Assembly (NCBI RefSeq): GCF_026184235.1
Contig: NZ_CP110806.1
Coordinates: 496,001 to 560,000, forward strand
Direction: 5' to 3'
DNA from: Cellulomonas sp. S1-8
GTDB taxonomy: Bacteria > Actinomycetota > Actinomycetes > Actinomycetales > Cellulomonadaceae
DNA length: 64,000 nucleotides
Below are positions 18,510-26,122 of this stretch, piece after piece. The translations under genes and the position numbers were made by a program. The notes below the pieces were generated by a model. That model was not told the DNA's origin. It did no database searches and saw only the letters and a program-made list of their open reading frames with translations. Positions within the stretch are counted from its first letter, which is position 1; every line of letters begins with the position of its first letter.

Positions 18510-18830
18510 ATGGCGGAGCGCATCATGTTCGTGCAGCTGAAGACCGGGCACGGCACCGACCAGGGGCCGGCGTGGATCAGCGTCGTGCGGTTCAACCGGT
18601 CCTGGAAGACCGCCTCGTGGCGCGGCCGGACGCTACGTCGCTCGCTGGAGTTGTTCGATGCGAACTACCTCGACGTCGAGACCCAGGAGGAGTACTGGCT
18701 CTCGGGCCCCCACCGGGACGGCGGCGACACCCGCTACAGCCGTATCAGGCCCACGGTCGACGACGACGCGCGGGACGCCTACGAGGCCTTCCTCGCGGGT
18801 GCACCCCTGCCCGGCCGCGAGCGCGGCTGA
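18510..18830 (+). CDS. Conserved small protein of unknown function
   Basis: A 106-residue cytoplasmic protein from ATG 18510. It shows the conserved block MFVQLKTGHGTDQGPAWISV followed by WRGRTLRR and EYWLSGPHRDGGDTRYS. This family is frequent in Actinobacteria and has no experimentally known function; I have seen it mislabelled as a metabolic enzyme. It has no membrane segment. It is divergent from the frameshifted HEAT gene and converges on the SGNH/CBM13 gene. Confidence 0.75.
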   Translation: MAERIMFVQLKTGHGTDQGPAWISVVRFNRSWKTASWRGRTLRRSLELFDANYLDVETQEEYWLSGPHRDGGDTRYSRIRPTVDDDARDAYEAFLAGAPLPGRERG

Positions 18831-18849
18831 CCACCAGGTGCGGCTCCGA

Positions 18850-18879
18850 CGTCCGGGTGCGCAAGGTCGCACCCGGACG
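18850..18879. terminator. Bidirectional hairpin terminator
   Basis: A perfect 12-bp GC-rich stem (CGTCCGGGTGCG / CGCACCCGGACG) with a six-base loop lies between the convergent genes that end at 18830 and 18904, so it can end transcription from both sides. Confidence 0.7.
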
Positions 18880-18903
18880 CCGGACCCCCGGTGACGGTCG
18901 GGC

Positions 18904-20118
18904 TCAGCCCACCTTCACCAGCTGCCACTGCTGGTTGGTGCCGTTCCAGTCGGTGTACTGGACGATGTTCCCGCCGTCGGCGGTGGAGGCGCCCTGCACC
19001 TCGACGGCCTTGCCGCTGTTGCGGTTGATCAGCTGGACGTACCCGTCGACCGTCTGGATGCTGAACTGCTGGTTGGTGCCGCCGTGGTTGCTCCACTGGT
19101 GGATCGCCGCACCGTCGGCGGTGGACCGCCCGGACACGTCGAGGAGCTTGCCGGACAGCCGCGACTTCACCTGGTAGTAGCCGTTGCCGGCGCTGACGAA
19201 CTGCCACTGCTGCTGGTTGCCGTTGTTGCGGGACCACTGGGTGATGCGCGCGCCGTCCGCGGTGGACAGGTTGTACACGTCGATGGCCTTGCCGCTGTTG
19301 CGGTTGACGAGCGTGTACCAGGCCGAGGTGTCTACCGCGCCGGTGCCCGGGTTGGGGGTCGGGGTGACGGTCGGGGTCGGGGTCGGGGTGGGGGTGCCGC
19401 CGCCCGACGGGTTGCCGATGCTCCCCGGCACGTTGCGCAGCGCGTTGAACCAGGCGGCCGCCATCTTGTCGTAGCCCGCCGCGTTGGGGTGCACGCCGTC
19501 GGGCATGTCGGAGAGGGGGACGGCCCGGTTCATGTCGACCAGGTGCACCTTCTTGCCGGCGTTGGCCCTGCTCGAGACGATGCCGGGGATGGCGGCGTTG
19601 AAGGTCTGCACCTGCGAGTTCGCGTACGAGACCGGGATGAGGGTCGCGACGAACACGTCGGTCTGCGGGGACGTGCTGGTGATCTTGTCGATGACCCCCG
19701 CGAGTCGGTTCGGTGCGTTCGCCAGGTCGCGGTTCTGGCTGATGTCGTTGGTGCCGATGTGCAGCAGCACGGTGCGCGGCTGGTAGGTGCGCACCCAGTT
19801 GACGATGTTGGCGTCGATCTGGTCGATCCTCCAGCCGGAGTGGCCCTCGTGGTCGTGGTCCCACAGGCTGGCCGGCCCGTTGAAGCCCGATCCCACGAAG
19901 TCCGTGGTGTAGCCGCCTTGGGCGAGGCGCTGCCAGAGGCCGACGCGGTAGCCGCCGCCCCCCATGCCGACGCCGTCCGTGATCGAGTCGCCCAGAGGCA
20001 TCACGCGGGTGCCCCCGTTGCTCTCGGCGGAGGCGGGCGCGGACGCAGCCACGACCCCTCCGGCCAGTGCGAGGCTGAGCGTGACGGCGAGCAGCAGCCG
20101 TCGGACGGTTCGGTGCAT
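18904..20118 (-). CDS. Secreted SGNH esterase with ricin-type CBM13
   Basis: A 404-residue secreted enzyme. Signal peptide 1-31, then an SGNH hydrolase of the CE3-like type: VMPLGDSITDGVG (Ser45), GTNDISQN and DGVHPNAAGY. A Thr/Pro linker (PTPTPTPTV) joins it to a C-terminal CBM13/ricin-B domain with three QW-type repeats (QQWQF, NQQFS, NQQWQL). CE3-like enzymes remove acetyl groups from xylan. ATG 20118 has GGAGG in its upstream region. The promoter carries the GTGAACGTTCAC palindrome 49 bases upstream of the start and a further conserved block, both shared with the GH30 gene. Confidence 0.9.
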   Translation of the reverse strand: MHRTVRRLLLAVTLSLALAGGVVAASAPASAESNGGTRVMPLGDSITDGVGMGGGGYRVGLWQRLAQGGYTTDFVGSGFNGPASLWDHDHEGHSGWRIDQIDANIVNWVRTYQPRTVLLHIGTNDISQNRDLANAPNRLAGVIDKITSTSPQTDVFVATLIPVSYANSQVQTFNAAIPGIVSSRANAGKKVHLVDMNRAVPLSDMPDGVHPNAAGYDKMAAAWFNALRNVPGSIGNPSGGGTPTPTPTPTVTPTPNPGTGAVDTSAWYTLVNRNSGKAIDVYNLSTADGARITQWSRNNGNQQQWQFVSAGNGYYQVKSRLSGKLLDVSGRSTADGAAIHQWSNHGGTNQQFSIQTVDGYVQLINRNSGKAVEVQGASTADGGNIVQYTDWNGTNQQWQLVKVG

Positions 20119-20166
20119 GTCGTCTGCCTCCTGGAGTGGGCTGCGCGGGCGCGACGGTGCGCCGTT

Positions 20167-20178
20167 GTGAACGTTCAC
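20167..20178 (-). promoter_or_regulatory. Palindromic operator GTGAACGTTCAC of the esterase gene
   Basis: A perfect 12-base palindrome, 49 bases upstream of the esterase start. The same word occurs upstream of the GH27-GH43 operon and, with one change, upstream of the GH30 gene. Its form and size fit a LacI-family operator of sugar catabolism, as for CebR/CelR-like regulators; the regulator itself is not in this window. Confidence 0.65.
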
Positions 20179-20215
20179 GCTGCGGGGTCAATATGGCACG
20201 GGTCTCCTGGGCGGT

Positions 20216-20239
20216 GCGATCGGCACAAACGATTAGGTG
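20216..20239 (-). promoter_or_regulatory. Conserved promoter block shared with the GH30 gene
   Basis: On the minus strand this reads CACCTAATCGTTTG then TGCCGATCGC. The GH30 promoter at 34672-34694 reads the same except for one base less. A second short shared word, CCCGTGCCAnAnTG, lies between this block and the palindrome in both promoters. Together they look like a conserved activator or second operator site. Confidence 0.6.
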
Positions 20240-20390
20240 CGCTTCGTGACGGACATTCCCCGGCACGAGGGCCTGCGTCCGGGAGTCGCTGGAGACGTCA
20301 GGAGGCGCTTGTCAGAGACCTTGTTGCGTCCATGACCGCCCGGTCCCGCGCGACCCGGCCTGACGCCGCGCCCCGAGCCCGTGCAGTGAC

Positions 20391-20422
20391 GGCGCCCGCC
20401 CGGTCCGCACCGGGCGGGCGCC
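20391..20422 (-). terminator. Hairpin terminator of the fasciclin gene
   Basis: A perfect 13-bp stem (GGCGCCCGCCCGG / CCGGGCGGGCGCC) with a 6-base loop begins 7 bases past the stop of the fasciclin gene on the minus strand. There is no U-run. Confidence 0.7.
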
Positions 20423-20428
20423 GGGGCG

Positions 20429-21064
20429 TCACAGGTCGAGCGGACGCAGGACGAACGAGATCCCGTGCGCGATCTGCGCGTTGCCGACGTTGATGTCGAG
20501 CTGGCTGCGCACCAGCAGCGGGTTCACGTCGTTCCGGTCGGCGTCGCGCAGCACGACGAGCGGGATCCGCTTCGACAGGACGTCGACCGTGAAGGTGCCG
20601 CCCTGGGCGGTGGTCAGCGCGGCCCCGTCGGACGCCAGCGCGGTGGCGGAGTCGATCGTGGCGCCGGGGACGACGTGGTACAGCAGCACCTGCTCGATCG
20701 CGTCGATCCCCACCGCCTCCGCGAGGGCCCCGAACACCTTCTCCTCCGAGCCGTACCAGCGGTGCGTCAGGTCGTGCGTGAGCACCTGGAACGCGCGGTC
20801 GTTCGGCAGGAACGCGGTGAGCGGGACCGTGCCGTCCGCGAGCACGGCGACCGGGCTGCCGGGCTTGGCGGCGAGCACGGCAGTCACTGCGTTGTCGACG
20901 ATGTCGTAGTCGTACCAGTTGCGGTCGAACCCCGCGCCGTCGGCGGCGAGCACCGAGGCGAGGCTGGTGGTGCCGGCGGCGGACGCGGCGGGTGCGAGCC
21001 CGACGACCGCACCGCCGGCGAGGGCGGTGGCGGCCAGGGATGCTGCGAGACGGCGGATCCTCAT
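20429..21064 (-). CDS. Secreted fasciclin-domain protein
   Basis: A 211-residue exported protein from ATG 21064, with AAGGAG in its leader. The signal peptide is residues 1-31 (core AASLAATALAGGAVVGLA). The fasciclin domain follows: SLASVLAADG, VTAVLAAKPGSPVAVLADG, LTAFLPNDRAFQVL, EQVLLYHVVPGATID and a closing NAQIAHGISFVLRPL. Fasciclin domains mediate adhesion or cell-surface contact. The block FLPNDRAF and YHVVPG are the family hallmarks. It stands alone, with its own terminator. Confidence 0.9.
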   Translation of the reverse strand: MRIRRLAASLAATALAGGAVVGLAPAASAAGTTSLASVLAADGAGFDRNWYDYDIVDNAVTAVLAAKPGSPVAVLADGTVPLTAFLPNDRAFQVLTHDLTHRWYGSEEKVFGALAEAVGIDAIEQVLLYHVVPGATIDSATALASDGAALTTAQGGTFTVDVLSKRIPLVVLRDADRNDVNPLLVRSQLDINVGNAQIAHGISFVLRPLDL

Positions 21065-21455
21065 GGGACGACTCCTTGCGGGAGGTCGGGCGGCACGCGG
21101 GGCGCACCGCAGGGCCTCGTCGTCGACGCCCTGCTCCTTCTTCCCCTCGAGGCGCGTTCTTGGATGCACCCGGCGTCGTCCGATCCTCGACGGCGCGACG
21201 TGCCGCCACCGTGCGTCAGAAGGTGGAACCGGTCCGTTCGAGCGGGCGGCGTGAACCGCGCCGCGGGTGACGAGGTCTCCGAGGACGTCGCCTCGCCCGG
21301 GAGGTGGAGGACATCATCGAGCTCGTCCAGAGCCGGGACGCCCTGACCTGCGGTGGGACAACCAGGCGCGACGGCGCGCGTCCTCCCTGGTTGTCCTGAT
21401 CCCAGTCGACACCCCGTGATGCCCGAGCCGCGGGGTGGCTGACACACTTCCGCCC
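21065..21455. other. Intergenic region with a perfect inverted repeat
   Basis: The 391 bases between the fasciclin start and the HAD start hold no full gene. A perfect 11-bp inverted repeat (GGACAACCAGG / CCTGGTTGTCC) lies at 21356-21396. Just upstream, a plus-strand stretch with coding-like bias (EDIIELVQSRDALTC, ending in a stop at about 21400) may be the tail of a lost gene, but no start or homologue can be named. Confidence 0.5.
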
Positions 21456-22067
21456 ATGGTGAGCGCGCTGATCGTGGATCTGGACGGCGTGTTGCGGCTC
21501 TGGGGGGCGGAGCTGGCCACGCAGACGGAGCAGCGGCACGGACTCGCCATCGGCTCCATCCACGCGGCGGCGTTCGACCCGGTCCTGCTCCACCCCGCCC
21601 TCACCGGGCAGGTCAGCGATGAGGAGTGGCGCGCACAGGTCGCCCAGCGGTTGAGCGTCGAGCACGGCGTCGACGCATCCGGTGCCGTCGCGGAGTGGTC
21701 CCGGCCATGCGGACGAGTCGACCCCGCGGTGCTCGACCTGCTGCGCCAGCAACGGCAGCAGCGGCTGGTCGCAGTGCTGACGAACGCCACCACCCGACTG
21801 CACGCTGACCTGGCTTCACTGGGACTTGCCTCAGAGGTCGACGCGATCTTCTCCAGCGCCGAGCTGGGCGTCGCCAAGCCCCATCCCGACGTCTTCAGGC
21901 GCACCTGCGCCAGCCTGGGCGTGGCGCTGGCGAGCTGTGCCTTCGTCGATGACAGCCCTGAGAACGTGCACGCCGCGATCGCGCTGGGCATGAGCGGACA
22001 CCTGTACCGCACTCCGCAGGACCTCAGCGCATTCCTCGACGGCCTCCCCTCGGCATCTGCTTGCTGA
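21456..22067 (+). CDS. HAD-superfamily phosphatase-like hydrolase
   Basis: A 203-residue protein from ATG 21456. Motif I is VDLDGVL near the N-terminus, with the cap domain after it; motif II is VLTNATTR; motif III/IV are GVAKPHPDVF and AFVDDSPENV. This is the haloacid dehalogenase-like phosphatase arrangement. No signal or membrane segment. The substrate is not predictable. A degenerate copy lies at 31296-31515 in the same orientation, which lacks much of the C-terminal half. Confidence 0.88.
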   Translation: MVSALIVDLDGVLRLWGAELATQTEQRHGLAIGSIHAAAFDPVLLHPALTGQVSDEEWRAQVAQRLSVEHGVDASGAVAEWSRPCGRVDPAVLDLLRQQRQQRLVAVLTNATTRLHADLASLGLASEVDAIFSSAELGVAKPHPDVFRRTCASLGVALASCAFVDDSPENVHAAIALGMSGHLYRTPQDLSAFLDGLPSASAC

Positions 22068-22133
22068 CCCCCATGGCCGCGACCCTCGGACCGGACTCGT
22101 CGCGCTGAGCTGCGGAGGCGTGCGAGCGGTCGT

Positions 22134-22239
22134 CGGTGTCGGAACTCACGGGACTTGTCCGCTGTCCCGACGTTCCGACCTCGGCGCGGACACCTCGCTG
22201 ATCACACCCGTGTCCCACGTTCCGTGCCCGAATCCTCGG
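22134..22239 (+). repeat. Dispersed hairpin repeat, copy R2
   Basis: Begins GTGTCGGAACTCACGGGACTTGTCC, then a central inverted repeat GGACAC...GTGTCC, and ends CCCGAATCCTC. The start and end words match copies R3 and R4. The central stem differs in sequence from theirs, but its inverted form is kept. Confidence 0.65.
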
Positions 22240-22439
22240 AAGCGCTGCTGAGCAGGCAGCGGCGGGGTGGAGAGAACCGAGGGCCAACCCGGCGTCTCGC
22301 CGCTGCTGGAGGCGGCGATCAACGACCACCTGGCGGCTCGGCTCGGCACGGCGCTGCCTCGTCGGGCGCCATCGGTGCGGCGCCGACGGTGACGCGCGAG
22401 CTGTCTTCGGTCGACGCAGCCCCTGCGTGGTCCGACATC

Positions 22440-22832
22440 AGTGGGGCGCGTCCCGGCAGTGCGGCGCGCGAGCAGGCCGTCGTCACCGTGAACGCCAAGA
22501 ACCACCCGAACGCCTCGGTCTGGGTCCGCGGCGACACCTTCATCGTCAACGGCCAGCGGGTGCCGTACGTCCGCAACAGCCGCCACGAGGCCGGCCGCGC
22601 GTCGCGGCTGCTGACCGAGCACGCCGGCTTCCCCGTCGACGTGGTGGGCGTCATCGCGGTGGTGGGTGCGCACCGCGGCTTCACCGTGAAGCAGCAACCG
22701 CGGGACGGGGCAGTGGTCGTCGTCGCCCGGCGGCGACTCAGCGCCCACCTGCAGGGACTGCCCGCCCGCCTCGACGTCCGTCAGGTCGAGGCGATCCGCG
22801 ACATCGCCCGACGGTCCACGACGTGGCGTTGA
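22440..22832 (+). pseudogene. Fragment of a NERD-type nuclease-related protein
   Basis: The frame ending at 22832 reads VVTVNAKNHPNASVWV, VNGQRVPYVRNSRHEAGRA, GVIAVVGA and TVKQQPRDGAVVVVARR and ends with ARRSTTW. This matches the C-terminal part of actinobacterial NERD (nuclease-related) domain proteins, including the conserved RNSRHEA helix. The first part of the family, with the catalytic residues and N-terminus, is missing; the frame upstream has no recognisable NERD sequence and there is no plausible start. It may be a decayed gene truncated near repeat R2. Confidence 0.65.
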
Positions 22833-23096
22833 GGTCAGCTGGTCGATGACCTGCGAGACCAGGACCGCGCTGGCCGCTTCAAGGTGGAGCCCACACCAGC
22901 GGCTCGCGAGGCGGAGGTTCGCGCGCTACTTGTCGGATCGGGAGTTCTAGGCCCTTTGAGTCCGCAGACGCTTGTCGCAGCGCCGCCCGCACGGAGGTGG
23001 CGAGATCTTCGAGGCGTACCGGGGTGCTGCTGACGCCCTGACTCTTCACCTCGGCGGCAGACCGCCGGAGCGGCGTGCCGGACCTAGGCTCCGCCC

Positions 23097-24239
23097 ATGG
23101 CTACGACCGCGCGCGCTTACCTCACGGGCTTCGGTCGCTACCTGCCCGGCCCTCCGGTGGACAACGACGGCATGGCGGCGCGGCTCGGTGGAGACGACGC
23201 CGTCACCGCTCGCATCCGCGGCAGCATCCTCGCGTCCAACGGCATCCGGCAGCGGCACTACGCGCTCGACGAGCAGGGCGAACCCACGGAGCTCAACGAG
23301 GAGCTCGCGGTCAAGGCGCTCACCGCGGCGCTCGACGACCGCGGTATCCGACCGTCGGACCTGAGGATGCTGGCGACCGCGACGACCATGGGCGACGTGC
23401 TCGTGCCCGGCTTCGCCAACATGGTGCACGGCCGGCTCGGCGGCGGGCCGATGCAGCTGCTGTCCGCGTCGGGGGTCTGTGCCTCGAGCATGGCGGCGCT
23501 CGACGCGGTGGTCAGCAAGGTCCGGCTCGGCGACCACCCGCGCGGGGCGGTCGTGGCCTCCGAGCTGCCGAGCCGGAGCCTGCGGCAGCGTCGGTACGAG
23601 GGGTTCCGCGCCGGCATGGACGCGCACTTCCTGCGGTGGATGCTCTCCGACGGGGCGGGGGCCGTCGTCGTCGAGTTCCAGCCGCACCCGACGAGGCTCT
23701 CGTTGCGGGTCGACTGGATCCGGCAGGTGTCGCTCGCCCACGACCACGCCGTGTGCATGCGCGCGGGCATGAGCGGCGACGAGACCCACGTCGGCGGCAC
23801 CTGGCAGGACGTCGGCATCGCGGACGCGCAGGCCGCGGGCATGTTCGTCCTGCGGCAGGACGTCGGCGTGCTCGACGACCTCGCCGAGGCCGGGATCGCG
23901 CAGTTCGAGGAGCTCGTGGACATCGGGCTCGTCGACGTCCACCACCTCGACCACGTCATCTGCCACTACAGCACCAACGTCTTCCGGGACGTCGCCTTCG
24001 ACGCGCTGCGCCGTCGCATCCCGTCCCTCGACACCGAGCGGTGGTTCTCCAACCTCGAGACCCGCGGCAACACCGGGTCGGCCAGCATCTTCATCGCGCT
24101 GGAGGAGGCGTGGCGCACGGGCCGGTTCGCGCCCGGCGAGACCGTCCTGCTCGCCGTGCCGGAGTCCGGCCGCTTCTCGTTCGCCTTCGCCCAGCTCACC
24201 GTCGTCGCCCCGTCCCAGCCGCAAGGAGCATCGTCATGA
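23097..24239 (+). CDS. 3-oxoacyl-ACP synthase III (FabH)-like enzyme
   Basis: A 380-residue thiolase-fold ketosynthase. The active-site Cys lies in SASGVCASSM (Cys about 128), the His in CHYSTN (about 299) and the Asn in TRGNTGSAS (about 329), giving the full Cys-His-Asn triad of the KAS III family. The N-terminal half carries the usual TGFGRYLPG. It differs from housekeeping FabH by having HYSTN in place of HQAN and by its clustering away from fatty acid genes. ATG 23097. The stop overlaps the ATG of the next gene (ATGA), so the cluster is translated as a unit. Confidence 0.88.
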   Translation: MATTARAYLTGFGRYLPGPPVDNDGMAARLGGDDAVTARIRGSILASNGIRQRHYALDEQGEPTELNEELAVKALTAALDDRGIRPSDLRMLATATTMGDVLVPGFANMVHGRLGGGPMQLLSASGVCASSMAALDAVVSKVRLGDHPRGAVVASELPSRSLRQRRYEGFRAGMDAHFLRWMLSDGAGAVVVEFQPHPTRLSLRVDWIRQVSLAHDHAVCMRAGMSGDETHVGGTWQDVGIADAQAAGMFVLRQDVGVLDDLAEAGIAQFEELVDIGLVDVHHLDHVICHYSTNVFRDVAFDALRRRIPSLDTERWFSNLETRGNTGSASIFIALEEAWRTGRFAPGETVLLAVPESGRFSFAFAQLTVVAPSQPQGASS

Positions 24240-24931
24240 CCAGTGCCACCTCGACCGACCCGTCGACGGCCGCCGCCGGCGCCTCGCTCCTCGAGCGGCT
24301 CGGTGACGTCTGGCTCGAGCTCGAGGACCACCTGTCCCGGGTGCCCGTGCTGCAGCGTCTCGACGACGGCACGGTCACGCTCGAGGACTACCTGCGGCTG
24401 CTGTTCAACCTGCGGCAGCAGGTGATCGACGGGTCGCTGTGGATCGCGCGGGCGGCCTCCAACTTCGACATCGACCACTTCGAGCTGCGGGCGGCGGCGA
24501 TCAAGCACGCCGAGGAGGAGCACCGGGACCACTTCCTGCTCGAGGCCGACTACGTCGCGCTCGGCGGGTCGCGGGCGGAGCTGCGGGCGGGGCGCAAGAA
24601 CGTCGGCTCGGAGGCGCTCTCGGGCTACCTCTTCACCTACGCCAGCAGGCCGAACCCGGCGGGTCTGCTCGGCGCGATGTTCGTCATCGAGGGCCTGGGC
24701 GCCCGCCGCGCGGCGCAGTGGGCGGCCCGGTTCCAGGAGGTGCTCGGCCTCGCCGACAACCAGGTCCACTTCATGACGTACCACCAGGAGGCGGACGGCG
24801 CGCACACCGGCGACATGGAGGCGATCCTGACGTCCGGCCTGATCGACGACGCGACCGCCGACGAGATCGTGCGCTGCGCGCAGGTCGTCGCCCGGCTCTA
24901 CGCGCTGCAGCTGGAAGAGCTGGACCGCTGA
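24236..24931 (+). CDS. Haem-oxygenase-like (TenA-type) iron-containing oxidase
   Basis: A 231-residue all-helical protein of the haem-oxygenase-like/TenA superfamily. Candidate metal ligands are in AAIKHAEEEHRDHFLLEAD (Glu and His), in MFVIEGLGARR (Glu) and in YHQEADGAHTGDMEAIL (His, Asp, His). The H-x5-H spacing and the EGxG helix match haem-oxygenase-like diiron oxidases such as the UndA, BesC and SznF types, not thiaminase. These catalyse oxygen-dependent decarboxylation, cleavage or N-oxygenation. It lies between the ketosynthase (ATGA overlap) and the unknown protein (1-base gap). Confidence 0.8.
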   Translation: MTSATSTDPSTAAAGASLLERLGDVWLELEDHLSRVPVLQRLDDGTVTLEDYLRLLFNLRQQVIDGSLWIARAASNFDIDHFELRAAAIKHAEEEHRDHFLLEADYVALGGSRAELRAGRKNVGSEALSGYLFTYASRPNPAGLLGAMFVIEGLGARRAAQWAARFQEVLGLADNQVHFMTYHQEADGAHTGDMEAILTSGLIDDATADEIVRCAQVVARLYALQLEELDR

Positions 24932-24932
24932 C

Positions 24933-25784
24933 GTGGCGGAGTTCGTCCGTTCCGACCCGAGCATGTGGGAGGCGATCTTCGCCGACCCCTCGGTCCCGCT
25001 CGACCGGGCGGTGGTCCGGCAGATCATCGACGACCAGCGACGTCAGTCCCGGCGCTGGCTCTACCCGTTCGCGATGGTGCTCTCGCGGGTGCTCGTCACG
25101 ATCATCCGCGTGCTGAAGCGCTTGCTGCCCTTCCGGTGGATGCCGCTCGGGACGATGGACTTCCTGTGCGTCTGGTTCCTGCGACGGTGCGTGTCACCCG
25201 ACGCCGTGGACCTGCTGCTGCGCCACTTCGTCATCGAGACGAACCTGGTGAACTTCATCATCCGCAACACCCCGGTGGGCATCGAGCCCGTCTCGCTGCG
25301 TCCCGAGTCGTTGTCCGAGCTGGGCGACCAGGCGGTCGTCGAGCACGACGTCAACGTGTACGACGTGCTCATCGCGCTCGACGTCGTGCCCCTCGCCGCC
25401 CGTGACCCGCTCGACTTCCGTCAGCTGGACATCCCGCCGCTGGACGCCGAGCGGCACCGCCGCCGACTCGTCCGCCTCGACATCCAGACGGCGCTGTGCT
25501 TCATGAACATCCCGTTCTCGGTGGCGCTCTCCTCGGAGGAGTACCGCCGCGCGGTGCACTCGATGAGGTTCGACGACTCGTTCCTCGAGATCCTCGCCGT
25601 CATCACCGGCGACGACACATTCCGGCACTGGAAGCTCGCCGGCATGAGCCTGTGGATGGACTCGAACGTCGACGTGCCGCGCATGGTGTACCGCCATGCG
25701 CTCGTCTGCGAGTACGCGCACGCGCAGCTGGTGAAGCTCGCCGGCGGCCAGTACCCGCGGCACACGTCGGTCGAGTTCGACTAG
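24933..25784 (+). CDS. Uncharacterised protein of the ketosynthase cluster
   Basis: A 283-residue protein from GTG 24933. A hydrophobic stretch (WLYPFAMVLSRVLVTIIRVL, about 42-61) near the N-terminus may be membrane-associated. Three recurrent elements can be seen: RHFVIETNLVNFI, VYDVLIALDVVP and SMRFDDSFLEI. I do not recognise the family. It lies one base after the oxidase gene and is likely the third enzyme or partner in a small biosynthetic pathway. Its stop and the stop of nirD on the other strand share the palindromic CTAG at 25781-25784. Confidence 0.7.
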   Translation: MAEFVRSDPSMWEAIFADPSVPLDRAVVRQIIDDQRRQSRRWLYPFAMVLSRVLVTIIRVLKRLLPFRWMPLGTMDFLCVWFLRRCVSPDAVDLLLRHFVIETNLVNFIIRNTPVGIEPVSLRPESLSELGDQAVVEHDVNVYDVLIALDVVPLAARDPLDFRQLDIPPLDAERHRRRLVRLDIQTALCFMNIPFSVALSSEEYRRAVHSMRFDDSFLEILAVITGDDTFRHWKLAGMSLWMDSNVDVPRMVYRHALVCEYAHAQLVKLAGGQYPRHTSVEFD

Positions 25785-26122
25785 ACGGGCAGGGCCACGA
25801 CCACCTGGCCGTCCTCGAGGTGGACCGCGTAGGACGCCACGTCGCCCTGCCCGGAGCGGCATGCACCGCTGCCCAGGTCGAACACGTGCGCATGCAGCGG
25901 GCAGACGACGACGTCGGCGTCGATCTGCCCGTCGGCCAGCGGACCTCCCCGGTGCGGGCACGCCGCGTCGAGCGCGCGCAGGGCGCCGCTGCGCAGTCGG
26001 AAGACCGCCACCTGCCGGCCGCCGACCGCGTACGCGCGTCCCTCGCCGAGCGGGATCTCGGACAGCGGTCCCACCACGTGTCGCACGCCGCCGACGGTCC
26101 GTGCGTCCGTCCCCGCACTCAT
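25781..26122 (-). CDS. nirD: Nitrite reductase small subunit NirD
   Basis: A 113-residue Rieske-type protein from ATG 26122. Cluster ligands are CPHRGGPL and CPLHAHVFD, with the C-terminal SYAVHLEDGQVVVAL of NirD. The protein is a soluble electron-transfer subunit of assimilatory NADH-dependent nitrite reductase. Its start overlaps the stop of nirB (ATGA), so the pair is translationally coupled. No leader peptide. Confidence 0.92.
   Translation of the reverse strand: MSAGTDARTVGGVRHVVGPLSEIPLGEGRAYAVGGRQVAVFRLRSGALRALDAACPHRGGPLADGQIDADVVVCPLHAHVFDLGSGACRSGQGDVASYAVHLEDGQVVVALPV

Noticed and set aside
19330..19410. Tandem GGGGTCGG-like repeats inside the SGNH gene, and similar stretches at 35310-35400, 58900-58965 and 60720-60775
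   Set aside because: They encode Thr/Pro linkers between catalytic and carbohydrate-binding modules, not satellite DNA or CRISPR.
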